Shown: positions 20,938 to 31,403 of the stretch, in pieces
Layout: each line of letters starts with the position of its first letter
How positions within the stretch are numbered: the stretch's first letter is position 1
NCBI GenBank assembly: GCA_009746045.1
Contig: RPFO01000078.1
Coordinates: 703,016 to 767,015 of the forward strand
Direction of reading: 5' to 3'
Length of the DNA stretch: 64,000 nucleotides
DNA from: Mesostigma viride
Taxonomy: Eukaryota > Streptophyta > Mesostigmatophyceae > Mesostigmatales > Mesostigmataceae
Position numbers and translations under genes: made by a program
Notes under the pieces: model-generated
Databases searched by the model: none
Seen by the model: the letters and a program-made list of their open reading frames with translations, nothing else
What the model was told of the DNA's origin: nothing

Positions 20938-22521
20938 ATGTCTCCCTTGTCCTATGATGATGTGGTCAAAGACTGTCAAACGCAGATTGGTTTTCTGAAA
21001 TGGATGGAAGCCTTTAACAGGGCTAGAGAGGAATGGGTTTGTCCTGATCCACGTAGCAAGTCCCAGGTACCACCTGTAACACCGATTGAGGCACTGCCAC
21101 AAGGGGCCAGAAAGCTCAGACTGAAGTTTGTCTGCAAGCATAAACCCCAGGCAGATGGGACACCTCCCATTTTTCATGCCAGACCTTGTGTCACGGAGTT
21201 CAGGGGCTCCACTGAGCTAACAGAGGCTGAACTGTATACCCCTGGTATTCAGCAGACGTCTCTTAAGGTCCTGTTGGCCACTTTCCTTCACCATCTGAAT
21301 GCTGGTAAGGACTACGTGTGTAAAGCCACTGACATTAAACGAGCCTTCCTTAAAGGCAACCCTGACATAGCCCAAAAGGTGTGGAGGGGTCAAGTCTATG
21401 TGGTAAACACTCCCAAAGTCTGGTCTGGGGACATCAAGGAACCTCATCTAAGGCCTAACTTGGGGGTAGAAGGGCTTCAGTCAGCACCTAAAATTTTTAG
21501 GCTGTCTGCCCAAGAGGTCTTCCTGAAGCTGGGGGCCCAGTATGATGATATTGACCCTTGTTTCTTCACCATCCCTCATCCTGCTGGTATGATGATGTTT
21601 GTGTGGCATGGGGATGATCAGCTCATTACTGGTCCCAGGGCAGCTGTGGAGGATTTCATTGCTCAAGTGTCTGCTAGCTTTGAATTAGGCAAGCAGCTGG
21701 AGCTGGGGAAAGATCCTGTCAAGTTCTGTGGCATCATTCTGAACCTGTTTAAGGAGCAGAAGGAGTGGGTGTGTTCTCTCAAAGCATCCCCTGAGTATGT
21801 CATGTCTTGCAAGGATGTTCTTCCCTCTGACATCACTCCTGATCTCTGTCCCACTATTAGGGGTAAGCTAGGTTGGCTGTGTGCCACTTGTGCTCCTCAC
21901 CTGGCCGTGGTCAGCAGAGTGGATGATGATGTCCTCATGGAGGTAGGGTCTCGGGCTATTAAACAGGTGTTACACGATGGTCCTCCCCTCATTCTTCATG
22001 CTTTGGATCTGTTCCAACCCATTAACATCACATGCATGATGGACAGTTCCATGGAGTCACGGGTAGTCACTAAGGTACAAGCCAGAGAGGCAGGGCTATT
22101 TATGTTGGCCAACCCCACTGGCAAGCAATCTTTGGTTTCCTGGTTCAGTAGACTCCACAAGCGCAAGGCAGTCAGCAGCAATGTAGCTGAATGCCGTGCT
22201 GTGGTATCTGCTGTGTTACATGCCAGGTACTTGAACCATCTGCTGGTGTGGTTGCAGCATCAGGCTGGTAGTTATGCTGGTGTCAAATCCCATCTGCTGA
22301 CTGACAGTCAATCCCTTCTCTCTTTCCTGGACAACCCCTTGGCTGTGCACACCGATTTGGACTGGATTGTCCTCAAGCAGGAGTGTACCTATCTGGAGTC
22401 CAAGACTCACATCCGAGACCCTGACAATGCAGCAGATGCACTCACAAAAGTGCCACAGGCTGCAGGGCCTCAGTACAGAGTCCTATACACGCTGATGAAC
22501 CCATATAATGGCAGAGGGTGA
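20938..22521 (+). CDS. Copia reverse transcriptase and RNase H
   Basis: 527 aa in one open frame, which stays open upstream to about 20780 so the true junction may be a frameshift from the integrase frame. RT motifs: TDIKRAFLKG (first catalytic Asp), then FVWHGDDQLI, where HGDD replaces the usual YVDD, then GKLGWLCATCAPHLAVVSR. RNase H motifs of Copia type: MDSSMESR, VSWFSRLHKRKAVSSNVAECRA and LTDSQSLLSFL, ending DNAADALTKVP. All catalytic acids appear present, so this part looks intact. Confidence 0.88.
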   Translation: MSPLSYDDVVKDCQTQIGFLKWMEAFNRAREEWVCPDPRSKSQVPPVTPIEALPQGARKLRLKFVCKHKPQADGTPPIFHARPCVTEFRGSTELTEAELYTPGIQQTSLKVLLATFLHHLNAGKDYVCKATDIKRAFLKGNPDIAQKVWRGQVYVVNTPKVWSGDIKEPHLRPNLGVEGLQSAPKIFRLSAQEVFLKLGAQYDDIDPCFFTIPHPAGMMMFVWHGDDQLITGPRAAVEDFIAQVSASFELGKQLELGKDPVKFCGIILNLFKEQKEWVCSLKASPEYVMSCKDVLPSDITPDLCPTIRGKLGWLCATCAPHLAVVSRVDDDVLMEVGSRAIKQVLHDGPPLILHALDLFQPINITCMMDSSMESRVVTKVQAREAGLFMLANPTGKQSLVSWFSRLHKRKAVSSNVAECRAVVSAVLHARYLNHLLVWLQHQAGSYAGVKSHLLTDSQSLLSFLDNPLAVHTDLDWIVLKQECTYLESKTHIRDPDNAADALTKVPQAAGPQYRVLYTLMNPYNGRG

Positions 22522-22895
22522 AGTGCCTCAGCCTAGGGCTATTAGCACCAGATAGGAGGGTGGTCATGGGGTGGCAGGGTCTGAAGTGTCCCACCCGTAA
22601 GACTCTCTTTGCGTCATTAAAGCTTGAGGTCAGAAGGGTCCTCCTTTATTGATGGCTTGTTCTTTGTCAATAAAACGTGTGGTCATATTTTTCTGGCAAT
22701 GGTTTTTCCCAACACAGGCACCCAACCAGTGGGATGTTGTATCCAACACGGAGGAGCTATGGGCGCTTTTATAAATGCATCTCTTTCAGTGTCCTGGTTG
22801 TCCCTGTGGGAACCTTGCTTATCAGTAGTGGTTGGCATATGAGTGGGTTGTGGGAAGAGTCTTCCCCTCACTCCCCAAAGAAAAGTAATAATGGG

Positions 22896-23417
22896 AGTTA
22901 TTCTAGGGCTTCAGGCCTAGACTATCAGTACACGTGGCGTTGTCCCCGTCTCCCAAGTGGGATACGGACATGGACGGTAGTGTAGTACACTGGACATATC
23001 TCTACTAGGATTTAGATCCGCACGTGCCAGGATGGGCACGTGGGTGCTAGATATTAGCACTGAGATATGTAGTGCACACGCACGTGGGTATTCACGTGGT
23101 AGGGTTTATGAGCTGTGATGCAGACCACAAGGTGGTTGCAGTGCTAGTCCTGTACGGAGGTCCTAGGGGAGGTCCAGGACCGTCCACGTAGTGCTGTTAG
23201 GCAGTCGTTGCCTGTGGGCATCGTATCAGTCCTAGCTGGAGTAGATCTAGCTGGACGGAGCCAGCACCTCATTGGTTAGCACTAGTACAGGATAGCTAGG
23301 TTACCCTAACCTACGTGCCCATGCAATCCAGCTTGGCAAGCTTGCATGGGTTGATATTATGCCAGCCATTGCATAATCCAACACACGTTCGCATCCATTT
23401 GCACGAGTGCATTAACT
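22896..23417 (+). repeat. 3' LTR
   Basis: 522 bp, same sequence as the 5' LTR. Followed by the target duplication ACGGA and then by LINE RT sequence. Confidence 0.95.
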
Positions 23418-25394
23418 ACGGAGGCGGTCCATGGCGCCTGCGTTACGATGCAGCCACAGGCTCCGACGAGATTCCGGCAGCGGTCATGAAACTCGCCGCC
23501 GAGTTTGAGGACACTTGTGTCATGCAGCTCTTCCGGGACATCTGCAATCGCAATCTGCTGCCGTTGCAACCACCCCCAGCGACCTGGCAACACAGTTTTT
23601 GCACGATGCTGTACAAGAACAAGGGGTCGCCTGCCGACCCCGGCAACTACAGAGGGGTGTGCATCCAAAGTGCCCCCCTCAAGCTCCTCATGCGGCTCAT
23701 CCTGAACCACGTGCGCACTGCCCTGGACGGCCACCTCAGCGAGGCTCAGCTTGGCTTCCGTCCAGGCCGCAACACACTACAAGCGCTCTTCGCTACTCGC
23801 CGCCTCGTGGAAGAACTGCACCGCCTCCAGCCTGGTGAGTCCCCTTTGCACCTTGTGCTGGTGGACTTCATGAAAGCCTAGCTTCCGACGATTCGGTTTT
23901 CTGGTCTGTGCTGTGGGACATCCTCGCTCTGTTCCGGTCTTCCGGATCCCCTCCCCCTTATTGCTGCCATCCGCATGCAACCTGTATGAAGGGTCCACCA
24001 CCTCGGTGCGCACTAATTCCTACGGGACCACGCCATGATGCCCTTTACAGACTTGGGTGTGTGGTAGGGCTGCGTGCTCTCGCCATACCTGTTCATTATC
24101 GTGGTCGAATACGTAATGATTCAGGCGCGCAAGCGGTTTGCTCGCATTGTGGGTAGGGAACTGAGGGGTGCAGGTCGCCAACCATTTCTGGCATGGCGGG
24201 CCGGGCGGAAACGGAGATTCGGCTAGCGGACATCATCTATGCAGACAACACCAACCTCATTGAGGACACTGAGCACGTGCAGACGTGGCGCCGGGGCAGA
24301 AACGGAGATTCGGCTAGCGGACACCATCTATGCAGACGACACCACCCTCATCAGTTGAGGACACTGAGCACGTGCAGACGTGGCTTGACTGCCTCGTAAT
24401 CGAGGCCCGCGTGTGGTGGGGCTCGAGCTAGGTCAGCAAGAAGACTGAGGCTCTGGCGATTGGGCTCACTCAGCCACCGCCCGACCTCTTTCTCCTTGAT
24501 GGCTCTCGCGTCCAGTATAGGATCGATCGCGTCAAGTTGCTGGGTAGCTTACTCCCCAGCTGCGACTCAGGCCCGGATGTGGACCACCGTATCTCCCTCG
24601 CCTGCCAGGCACACTTGACGCCAATACAGGGCCCTGTGGCGCAAGCCCTTGGGCAAGCTAGAGAAACACCGGACCTGATTCTCGATCCCTGTTCTTACGT
24701 ATACGTGGCCAAGACGTGGACTCTCACCGCCGACCTTGCCAACATGCAAGCTGGACGGCGCGGTCACCAACATGCTGCGGTCAATTTTCCGTGTAGGATA
24801 CGCTGCTCATGTCCGCAAGGAGGACTTGAAACTCGGCTGATGCCACTTATCACCAGCACCATCATCAAGCAGCGGCGCCTGCAGCTAGTAGGGCATGCAC
24901 TAATTAGCTCGCACCAACCAGGTAGACACCTCACGTGGCCCCTCCGCAGGGCTGCGCCCCACTCAGCCGGGCAGGCACCTCCTCACGTGGGCCGGGCCCA
25001 GCCAGGTTAGACGCCGCAAGGCCCGCACCTTCAAAGAGCAGCTCGTCAGAGGACATGGGGGCCCTAGGCCTCTCCGTGATTTGGAAAAGATGATGGACAA
25101 GGCGGCCAAGTGCATGGGCTCAGGTCATAGAGGACAACAACTCCCCAGCTGCAGTGAGGAAGCCGAGTGTAACTTTGCAAACGCAGGAAGCATGCTAGAC
25201 AAGCCCCCTAGGGTCGCGGGCACCGTAGATATAGAGTAGGACTGTTTTTGTAGGTAGCTTACTAAGACCGGTAGCCTGGGTAGGATTGCGCGTACCCACA
25301 TCCATCCATATCCATCCATCCATCGGCATCCATCGGGGTTAATGCTCCATGACTCCCCAACGGTAGCACGAGTTTAATTAATTAATTAATTAAT
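23418..25394 (+). pseudogene. LINE ORF2, family B: RT and C-terminus, with 3' UTR and tail
   Basis: Continues the LINE interrupted by Copia: LRYDAATGSDEIPAAVMKL, RGVCIQSAPLKLLMR, QLGFRPGRNTLQALFATRRLVEEL and LVLVDFMKA (stop at 23881 where KAFD would follow). The catalytic region at 24203-24385 is tandemly duplicated. The C-terminus (VRRRKARTFKEQL-type) is degraded. The 3' UTR ends with the family B stem-loop (GTG, bulged A, CTCCC, loop CAAC, then here TAGCAC) and a TTAA tail at 25373-25394. Several frameshifts and stops make it dead. Confidence 0.8.
24203..24385 (+). repeat. 91-bp tandem duplication covering the LINE YADD box
   Basis: Two copies about 91 bp apart both encode the RT catalytic region. 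The first reads IIYADNTNLIED, with Asp to Asn at the second catalytic acid. The second retains IYADDTTLI but in a different frame and with an early stop. Confidence 0.85.
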
Positions 25395-25439
25395 ATAATC
25401 GAACACTAGTCAGGGAAATATAATCCTCATCTGAGCTGT

Positions 25440-26885
25440 CCTCTACTGACTACTGTAATGGCAGGCGAGGGTAGTATAGTAGCGGCTATCCTCAGGGGCA
25501 ATAACCTCCAACTGCGGATTTTCCCTGCATTCTAGCAATGGGCCGCGGGGCCCGTGGGGAGAAAACAGGAGCATGCTCCCCTCAGGAAGGTGCTTATCGC
25601 AGACGGCTGCCCATTTCTCCTCGTTTATCATGCGGGCGCGCGGAGCACAGATAATCCCAGAAGCCAGGGCTGCATCCTCAATTTTAAGCAATTGTGTCAC
25701 ATAGGTCCGGGTCGCGCCGCATCGATCGGTGCGGGGCGCGCGCAAACGTTTGCCAGTGGGTTGCGACGGGACAAGCATGCAAGGGCCGGGACCCTGCCAT
25801 AGGAGGAGGTGTCTACCTGGTTGGCCAATCTTAAGCCCGCCCGCCGGCAGGGCCCACATCAGTATATTCTTACACCTGGTCTGTACGTGCGGGCAACTGA
25901 AGATGGCCGGCAAAGAGGAGGCGGCAATGTCGGATGGCAACTGAGTGCCGGGCCGTGACTGTTCAAAGAGGGAGCTCGCTGCCAGTAGAGACGATCGGCC
26001 CGGGTCGATCCGGCACTCTTGGTATAGCGGACGCCGAGGATGTGACGGAGCATTCGAGTGACAGTGCCGTCAAGCTGCTTGCGGCTCAGCGTGGCCTGGT
26101 CCAGGGTCCACGCCTCGCAGCCATAAAGTCCTGAGTCCTGATGCACGCTGAGGACAAGGGCCTTGAACAGAATGCGCTTGCGCCGCCTCACTCAGGTAGC
26201 GATCGACATGTCCAGAACCTGTTGAGGCAGCGGAGGGCCCAGCCCAGGCCTGGCTAATGCAGGGGCATTGATGTGGTCGGCCGTGGATCGGGGGAGCCAG
26301 CTCAGCCAAGGAGCTTGAAGCGAGTCGCCGGCCCACCGGGGCCGGACGGGGCAGTGGAAGGAGGAGGGTGGGTGGGGTGGTCCCCGCTGCAGGGAAGCCG
26401 ATAGCCATGACCTCCATTTTCTTGCTGATCATAAGCCCCTGGCACTGCCCGCGCTTCCAGTGACAAGTTATTTAGCCAGAGTTGGCCGGACTCTGGTGTC
26501 CGATCCACGAGCGTACGCTTGTCATCAGCGTAGATCAGATCCGGCTCAGTCGGTAGGGTTGGTCAACCCCGCCGTAGCAGGCGCACTCCGTGATCTCGAT
26601 CCCCGGCGGGCGCCCCTCTGGCCCGGGCAATTAGCGGGCTTGTGTGCACACACCTCATAACATAGCCCACCATAGTGATGAATAGATATGGGAGAGCACG
26701 CAGCCCTACTAGCTGCCCACCGCACCCCGGTGTGCAGGGGGAACGCGCCGGAGTGACGCCGTCAGCAGTTCTGAGGACCTGGGCTTGGAACCCTTCATAG
26801 AACTGGCGGATGATGTCAACAATGTACGATGGGACACGGAACAGGTGGAGGACCACCCATATAGGGCGTCCCATATAACCATATT
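25440..26885 (-). pseudogene. Third LINE type (family C), RT and C-terminus, decayed
   Basis: Minus-strand pieces: an RT palm-like segment (IIRQFYEGFQAQVLRTADGVTP, LPYLFITMVGYVMRC, about 26880-26600), LIYADDKRTLVD near 26520-26560 with two extra residues, then RRRKRILFKALVLSVHQ, YGCEAWTLDQATL and RMLRHILGVRYTKSAG, and a C-terminal stretch to 25443. It is similar in plan to families A and B but clearly more diverged. Its 3' end meets the tail of the family B LINE tail-to-tail near 25395-25440. Confidence 0.7.
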
Positions 26886-27164
26886 GGCGACTTAATTCAC
26901 TCATTAATTAAGAACATAGTTCTCCGTTGGGAGCTTATTATGTAACACATAGCCCTGAGATGGGGCATATGGTTCTAATACATTCTGAGCTACAACCTGC
27001 AGGTGGGGGGATGTAAACCGCCCCCTACTCTCGGGGTGCACAAGGTGCACCTGCACGGCCACGTACCATGATGTATCATATACCTAAAAAAGGCCTGGCA
27101 TGGGGTGGATCCACCCGGCCCCTGTTCCCCTCCCACTGAGGACTTATGCTCACAGGACGCAGTC

Positions 27165-27243
27165 ACGTGTTTATTAATTAATTGATTAACTAATTGATTA
27201 ATTAATTAATTAATTAATTAATTATAATTAATTAATTAATTAA
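27165..27243. repeat. (AATT)n tract
   Basis: TTAA/AATT repeat, preceded by CAGTCACGTGTTTATTAATTAA, of which the first 13 bases recur at 28129-28145. Probably the tail of a very short retroelement insertion. Confidence 0.7.
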
Positions 27244-27255
27244 TGGGGTGGAAGA

Positions 27256-27303
27256 TAATTATCAAGGAGACAACCAGCGCAGGCCAGAAATCGGGAGAAT
27301 GCG
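27256..27303 (+). repeat. Short T1 end fragment
   Basis: About 48 bp starting ATCAAGGAGACAACC and matching the terminus of the element at 32581-34206, inserted inside the family A 3' UTR. Confidence 0.6.
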
Positions 27304-27547
27304 GACGGATTATGGCTAAGCAATGTCTAGGGTGCCTGGCATCTCAGCAGAGAGTAACTCTCTGCATGGGCACAGCAGTGACTATGTAAATAATGCTGGG
27401 CATAATCTGGTGTGGCGCCCATCATAGGCACACATGTACAGGGCTAAATAATGCTGATTCATCAGCTGGTATTAAAATTAAATCAGCTGGTACGATGGGG
27501 TCCCTAATAGGCGTACATGTACAAGGCCACCTTGGCTATAGGCCTTA

Positions 27548-28662
27548 CTATGCTGCACATGGCAGGCTCCGCGCCGCGCTTGACCCGCACCTGGATGAGT
27601 CTCAGATGGGTTTAATTGCGTCGTGGTCGTAACACTGTCATGGCTGTATTTGTCGTGCGCTGGTCAGTGATGGAGGAGGTGCGTCGCCTTTGCCCTGCAT
27701 ACGGTTTGCCGCTGGTCTTCATTTTTGTTGACTATATCAAGAAGGCCTTTGACACGGTCCTCTGGGAGGCTCTTTGGGCCATCCTAGCTCTGGATCGTGT
27801 ACCACCAGCTTTTATTGCTGCCATTCGTCGGCTGTATGAGGGCTCACAGGCAGTGAGTGCGGTCAGACTGCGGAAGGCACCACCCCACTATTCCCCCTTC
27901 ACCACGGGCCGGTGTGGCAACGGTTGTGTCCTGTCCCCATATCTGTTCATTATTGTCGTGGATCACGTCATGCGCCGGGCACGTGCGCGCTTTACTGCTC
28001 TTATGGGGTTCGAGCCCGGCCGGCTTGGACATCCTAATTAACGAGCGCGAACACGGCGGCCGCGGGCGGTGGCCCTCAGTAGTTAGGTACCTCCTGTCCG
28101 ACCTGATTTATGCGGATGATACCACGTGACACAGTCACGTGTCTATTAATTAAATAATACCACCCTCATCGGGCGCCCCGATCGAGCACAGTTCAGACCT
28201 GGCTGGACTAGGCTTAGAGGCGCGGCCGGCGGTGGGGCTTGAGATTAGTGTAAAAAATGAGGCGATGGTGATTGGGGCTACCCGGCTACCCGCCGAGGCC
28301 CCGGCTGCTAGACGGGACGGAGGTCCCCTTCCGTGATCGCTTCAAACTGCTGGGGAGCATGCTCCCCGACACCGCCGACGATGTGGACATCCGCATCGGC
28401 CTGGCCTGGGCTAGGCTTCGTTTGCTCGCAACCTACTGGCATTCGAAGGACCTGGGCGAGCACCGCAAGCGAATGCTCTTCAAGGTCCTCGTCGACCTCA
28501 CGGTGCTTACGTATGGCGCTGAGGCATGGATCGAGACCGGCTCACCGGGACACACTGGCCGCCATGCAAGCTGGACGTCGGCACGGTTTACAGCATTCTT
28601 CGACAGGTCCTGAATGTAGGGTTTTCCACACATATAGGTCGTTAGAGTCTTTGTATCAGGGT
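27548..28662 (+). pseudogene. LINE ORF2 fragment, family A, interrupted at 28662
   Basis: Starts within RT (AALDPHLDESQMG) and includes VFIFVDYIKKAFDTVLWEALWAILALDRVPP, SPYLFIIVVDHVMRRARARF and LIYADDT, the last split by a 31-bp insertion at about 28126-28156. WARLRLLATYWHSKDLGEHRKRM follows. The frame is broken repeatedly. The 9-bp duplication TATCAGGGT at 28654-28662 marks the insertion of an ORF1-only element; the LINE resumes at 30806. Confidence 0.8.
28120..28160. repeat. 31-bp micro-insertion in the YADD region
   Basis: GATACCAC is repeated on both sides of about 31 bp that carries a hairpin (CACGTGAC, ACA, GTCACGTG) and a TATTAATTAAATA tail. It splits the codons for YADDTT and TLI. 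Confidence 0.65.
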
Positions 28663-30796
28663 ACTAATCAATTAATAAATTAAACTCGTGCTCCCGACTT
28701 GGGGAGTCACGGAGCACCGAGGTGCTTTTAATCCCTGTGTGTGCACAACAGGAAGAAAGGGCAGAGACCCCCTTTCTCCTTCAGCATGCCAGAGGCATGC
28801 CACATGGCTGCAATCGGACACGGTAAACGATCCGGCAAGATCTGTGGGTGCAATAAGACCCATGTGAGCATATCATAACACAGAGCGTGGGCAAGTAATC
28901 TGAGCATAGCCATGCAGGACGTATAGCGTGGCTGTACAAGGACTAACTAAGCTATTAAAGGCTATGGCTGGTTGTGTAACGTGTGTTGGTTGTGTAGCGG
29001 TGCACGTGACTAGGTATGGTGGCACAGCTATTGTACGGGCAAACATTCTAGACATGGCTGCCATGGCGGCAGTGACTACCAATGGATAATGATGGATATG
29101 TACAAGCTAGGGCTATTCTAGCCCGCAGGGGGTGTCCACATCTTGTGGTTGATGATCAGGTCCCCGCCCCTCCATGCAGTACTGACACCTTGGGCTTCTG
29201 GGGGTGGCCTGCTTCTGGCGGAGGTATTCCGGCCACAGGTCGCGTCGCTGCTGCTGCTGAGCGGGGGTCAGGTCGTCGTCCAGCGCTGTCCGGCAGGTGA
29301 GGTCGCTCAACAGGCTCTTGCGACGAGAAAGCAACCGCTGCTTGTCCTCACGGGAGGGGAACTAAGGTGAGCAGGACTGGTGGGGGAGCCACCTTGTCCC
29401 GTGAGTGGGGAAGGCGGTGGCACCCACGCAGTTCTACCTCACCTACCAGGCCCATATGAGGGTACCGGCTAAGGAGCTGGTCCTAAGTGAGCTCGTCGGA
29501 CGTCGGCAAGGGTGGTTGACGTCTCACCTTATGCATGGGGCCGGGAAGCGACGCAGCACCACCCGGCAGTCGCGGCCGGGGCGCGGTCTGTGGCCTCCCG
29601 TTATTGTGCCTGGCGAAGGTCTTCAATCAAGCTCCTGGAGTTTCGTAGCGATGGCGTCGGTGATGAAGGCGGTCGCTGTCCGCAACAGGTCCGCATACAT
29701 AGGAGAGGGGCAGGAGGTCGCCAGCATCCAGTTCTGCCGGGGTGGCTGGGTCATATGCGATTGTGGCCGTCTATTCCGCTATCTTTGGGACCTGTGAGGC
29801 CAGGGCCTTGGTGTGGGCGGTGATGGCTTCAAGCTTCTTCATGAGCACGCCGCACTTGCCCTTCACCTGGTTGCCGGCGAGAGACAAGTGCACTCGTGCG
29901 TCTCAGATGCCTGCGCCGCGGTGTGCAGCGCCGTGAACTGAGGTTGGAGCTTGCTTGTGGACGACCTTGGTTTCCACACTGGAGATGGTCCGGGCCTCCA
30001 CCGTGTTGAGCGTCGTGTTTAGCGAGGTCAGCTTCTCGGCCAGGTCACGTGCTCCTCCAGCACTGCTCGGATATCATCCTTGCAGAGGGAGGGAGCCGAC
30101 GTGGCTGTCGGCTGCGCAGGCCGGGCTGGGTTGCGGAGCTTAGAGACAATGTAGGGAACAATTATAGCTGGACTAGAAGCTGCACAGGATAGCGAGGCGG
30201 TGGTCTGGCCTGGCGATGAATGCCTCCACGTGGGCGTTGGGAATGGGCCCGTTGGGCCCCAACTGAGCTTGCGTTCCTGGCCGGCTAAGAACCGGCCTGA
30301 TGATTTAGGCGCTTTTTTCCTTTGTCAGGGCCAGCCATTGAAAGAAAGAAAATGTTGATGTGTCGCTTGGGAGGTAATGGCTCCATTTGCGATCGTGGCA
30401 GGGTTTCTTGGGCTCTGGTGAGGCGCTTGGCGATGGCTTTGCTGGCGATGCGGTTGCGAGCCCAGGCGGCTGGGAAAGGACGATGGCGAGTGGGTTGGGC
30501 TGGAAGCCGCGGAAAGCTCCTTTTCCAAACCTCGTTTGGCTTTTGGAGTCGTCATAGCTGCTTAATTGTCGCGTGCGTAACTTTTTCGATACTGCGTGTA
30601 AGCCATAACCGATTATACGAGCGAGTCGTCTTAAAAAGGCGCATCGAATGCTTGAGTGGTCTGACCGAAATAGGGGCTCAGACGCAAAAGATCTTAGCTC
30701 CACGGCGTCAGCCATTTTCGAGTCAATGTGGGTCAAAAAATGGGATCAATGCTACGCCGAGTCATCGATATTAAGCCTGGATATGTGTGTCTAATC
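28663..30796 (-). mobile_element. Complete-looking ORF1-only retroelement, family B, with 9-bp target duplication
   Basis: 2134 bp inserted antisense into a family A LINE and bounded by TATCAGGGT at 28654-28662 and 30797-30805. Minus-strand order: a 5' UTR of about 240 bp with the conserved TTTTGCGTCTGAGCCCC, ORF1 (about 30555-29113), a 3' UTR of about 450 bp, the family B hairpin and a TTAA-like tail. No ORF2, endonuclease or RT sequence is present between the two duplications. This resembles mammalian HAL1 elements, which are L1 derivatives that keep only ORF1. Confidence 0.78.
29113..30555 (-). pseudogene. ORF1p of family B ORF1-only element, frameshifted
   Basis: Starts MTTPKAKRGLEKELS (30555) and continues in several frames. 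A closely related N-terminal half is at 53437-54317 (-). The C-terminal piece, LLSDLTCRTALDDDLTPAQQ (ending CGLE at 29113), corresponds to the C-terminal domain of L1/Tx1 ORF1p, an RNA-binding retrotransposon protein. Frameshifts make it inactive as read. Confidence 0.65.
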
Positions 30797-31385
30797 TATC
30801 AGGGTCGGTATACCTCGCATTTCGGAAGAGATTAGGCAGCGTAGGATAGCATCATTGTATTTGTAGGACTATCTTGCTCGCCAGTGTGACAGGTAGATCA
30901 CCCGGCGCCCTTGGTCTGGCCGGCCCCCAGCGGCTTGGCCAACCAGGGCGGCACATCCTGACATGGCCTGGGCCCAAAGACATTCCTCTAGAAAGATGGA
31001 TTTACCTGCCCTGAACTCAGCCCAGAACACCCAGATGTTGCTGGCCGACCTAGTGGTCCCAGCTCAGTTTGAACACCGCCTTCACAGTCCCTCTCTCTTG
31101 CTTGGACTGCTACAGTGCAGACAAGAAGAGGTGGCAGAAGATTGTCCAGGCTCGCACGCCGGCCCCTGTGGGCAAGCCCCCTCCCCCCAAGCGGAAGGGG
31201 TGCTTTGCTGAGTAGAGTAGTTGGGGTTTTTCTAGACTAGATAGCTTATCTAGAGTTAGCTTAGTTCGGTTCCGCGGCTTCGCCCACCTCCATCCATCGA
31301 TCAGAAAGGAATATGTGCTACATGATCTCCCAACGGAGTAATGTTATAATTTAATTTTAATTTTATTGTTTTAATGCTGCGCTAC
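30797..31385 (+). pseudogene. LINE ORF2 C-terminus and 3' end, family A (continued)
   Basis: Resumes with YTSHFGRD-like sequence equal to RISEEIRQRRIA and continues to PPPPKRKGCFAE at 31214 through several frameshifts. The 3' UTR ends with ACATGA, T, CTCC, loop CAAC, GGAG, TAATGT and a TTTAA tail (31342-31370). Confidence 0.78.
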
Positions 31386-31403
31386 TGTGCACTACTGTGC
31401 ATT

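Larger units (their letters stand above)
15668..23417 (+). mobile_element. Copia-type LTR retrotransposon, 7750 bp, 5-bp target duplication
   Basis: Two 522-bp LTRs (15668-16189, 22896-23417) that I found identical on direct reading, flanked by the 5-bp duplication ACGGA (15663-15667, 23418-23422). The LTRs begin AGTTA and end TAACT rather than TG...CA. A purine-rich tract AAAGAAAAGTAATAATGGG precedes the 3' LTR. No obvious primer-binding site matching the initiator tRNA follows the 5' LTR. The internal region encodes an Arg/Glu-rich protein, Gag with a zinc knuckle, integrase, a retropepsin-like segment and RT-RNase H. It is inserted in a family B LINE. Confidence 0.93.
26905..27547 (-). mobile_element. 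Family A ORF1-only element, 3' UTR only
   Basis: Matches the 3' UTR at 1210-1930 in the same orientation, including the hairpin region at 26912-26935 and the CAGCAGAGAG block near 27340. It is interrupted at about 27150-27303 by a TTAA-rich stretch and a short T1-end fragment. Confidence 0.65.
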
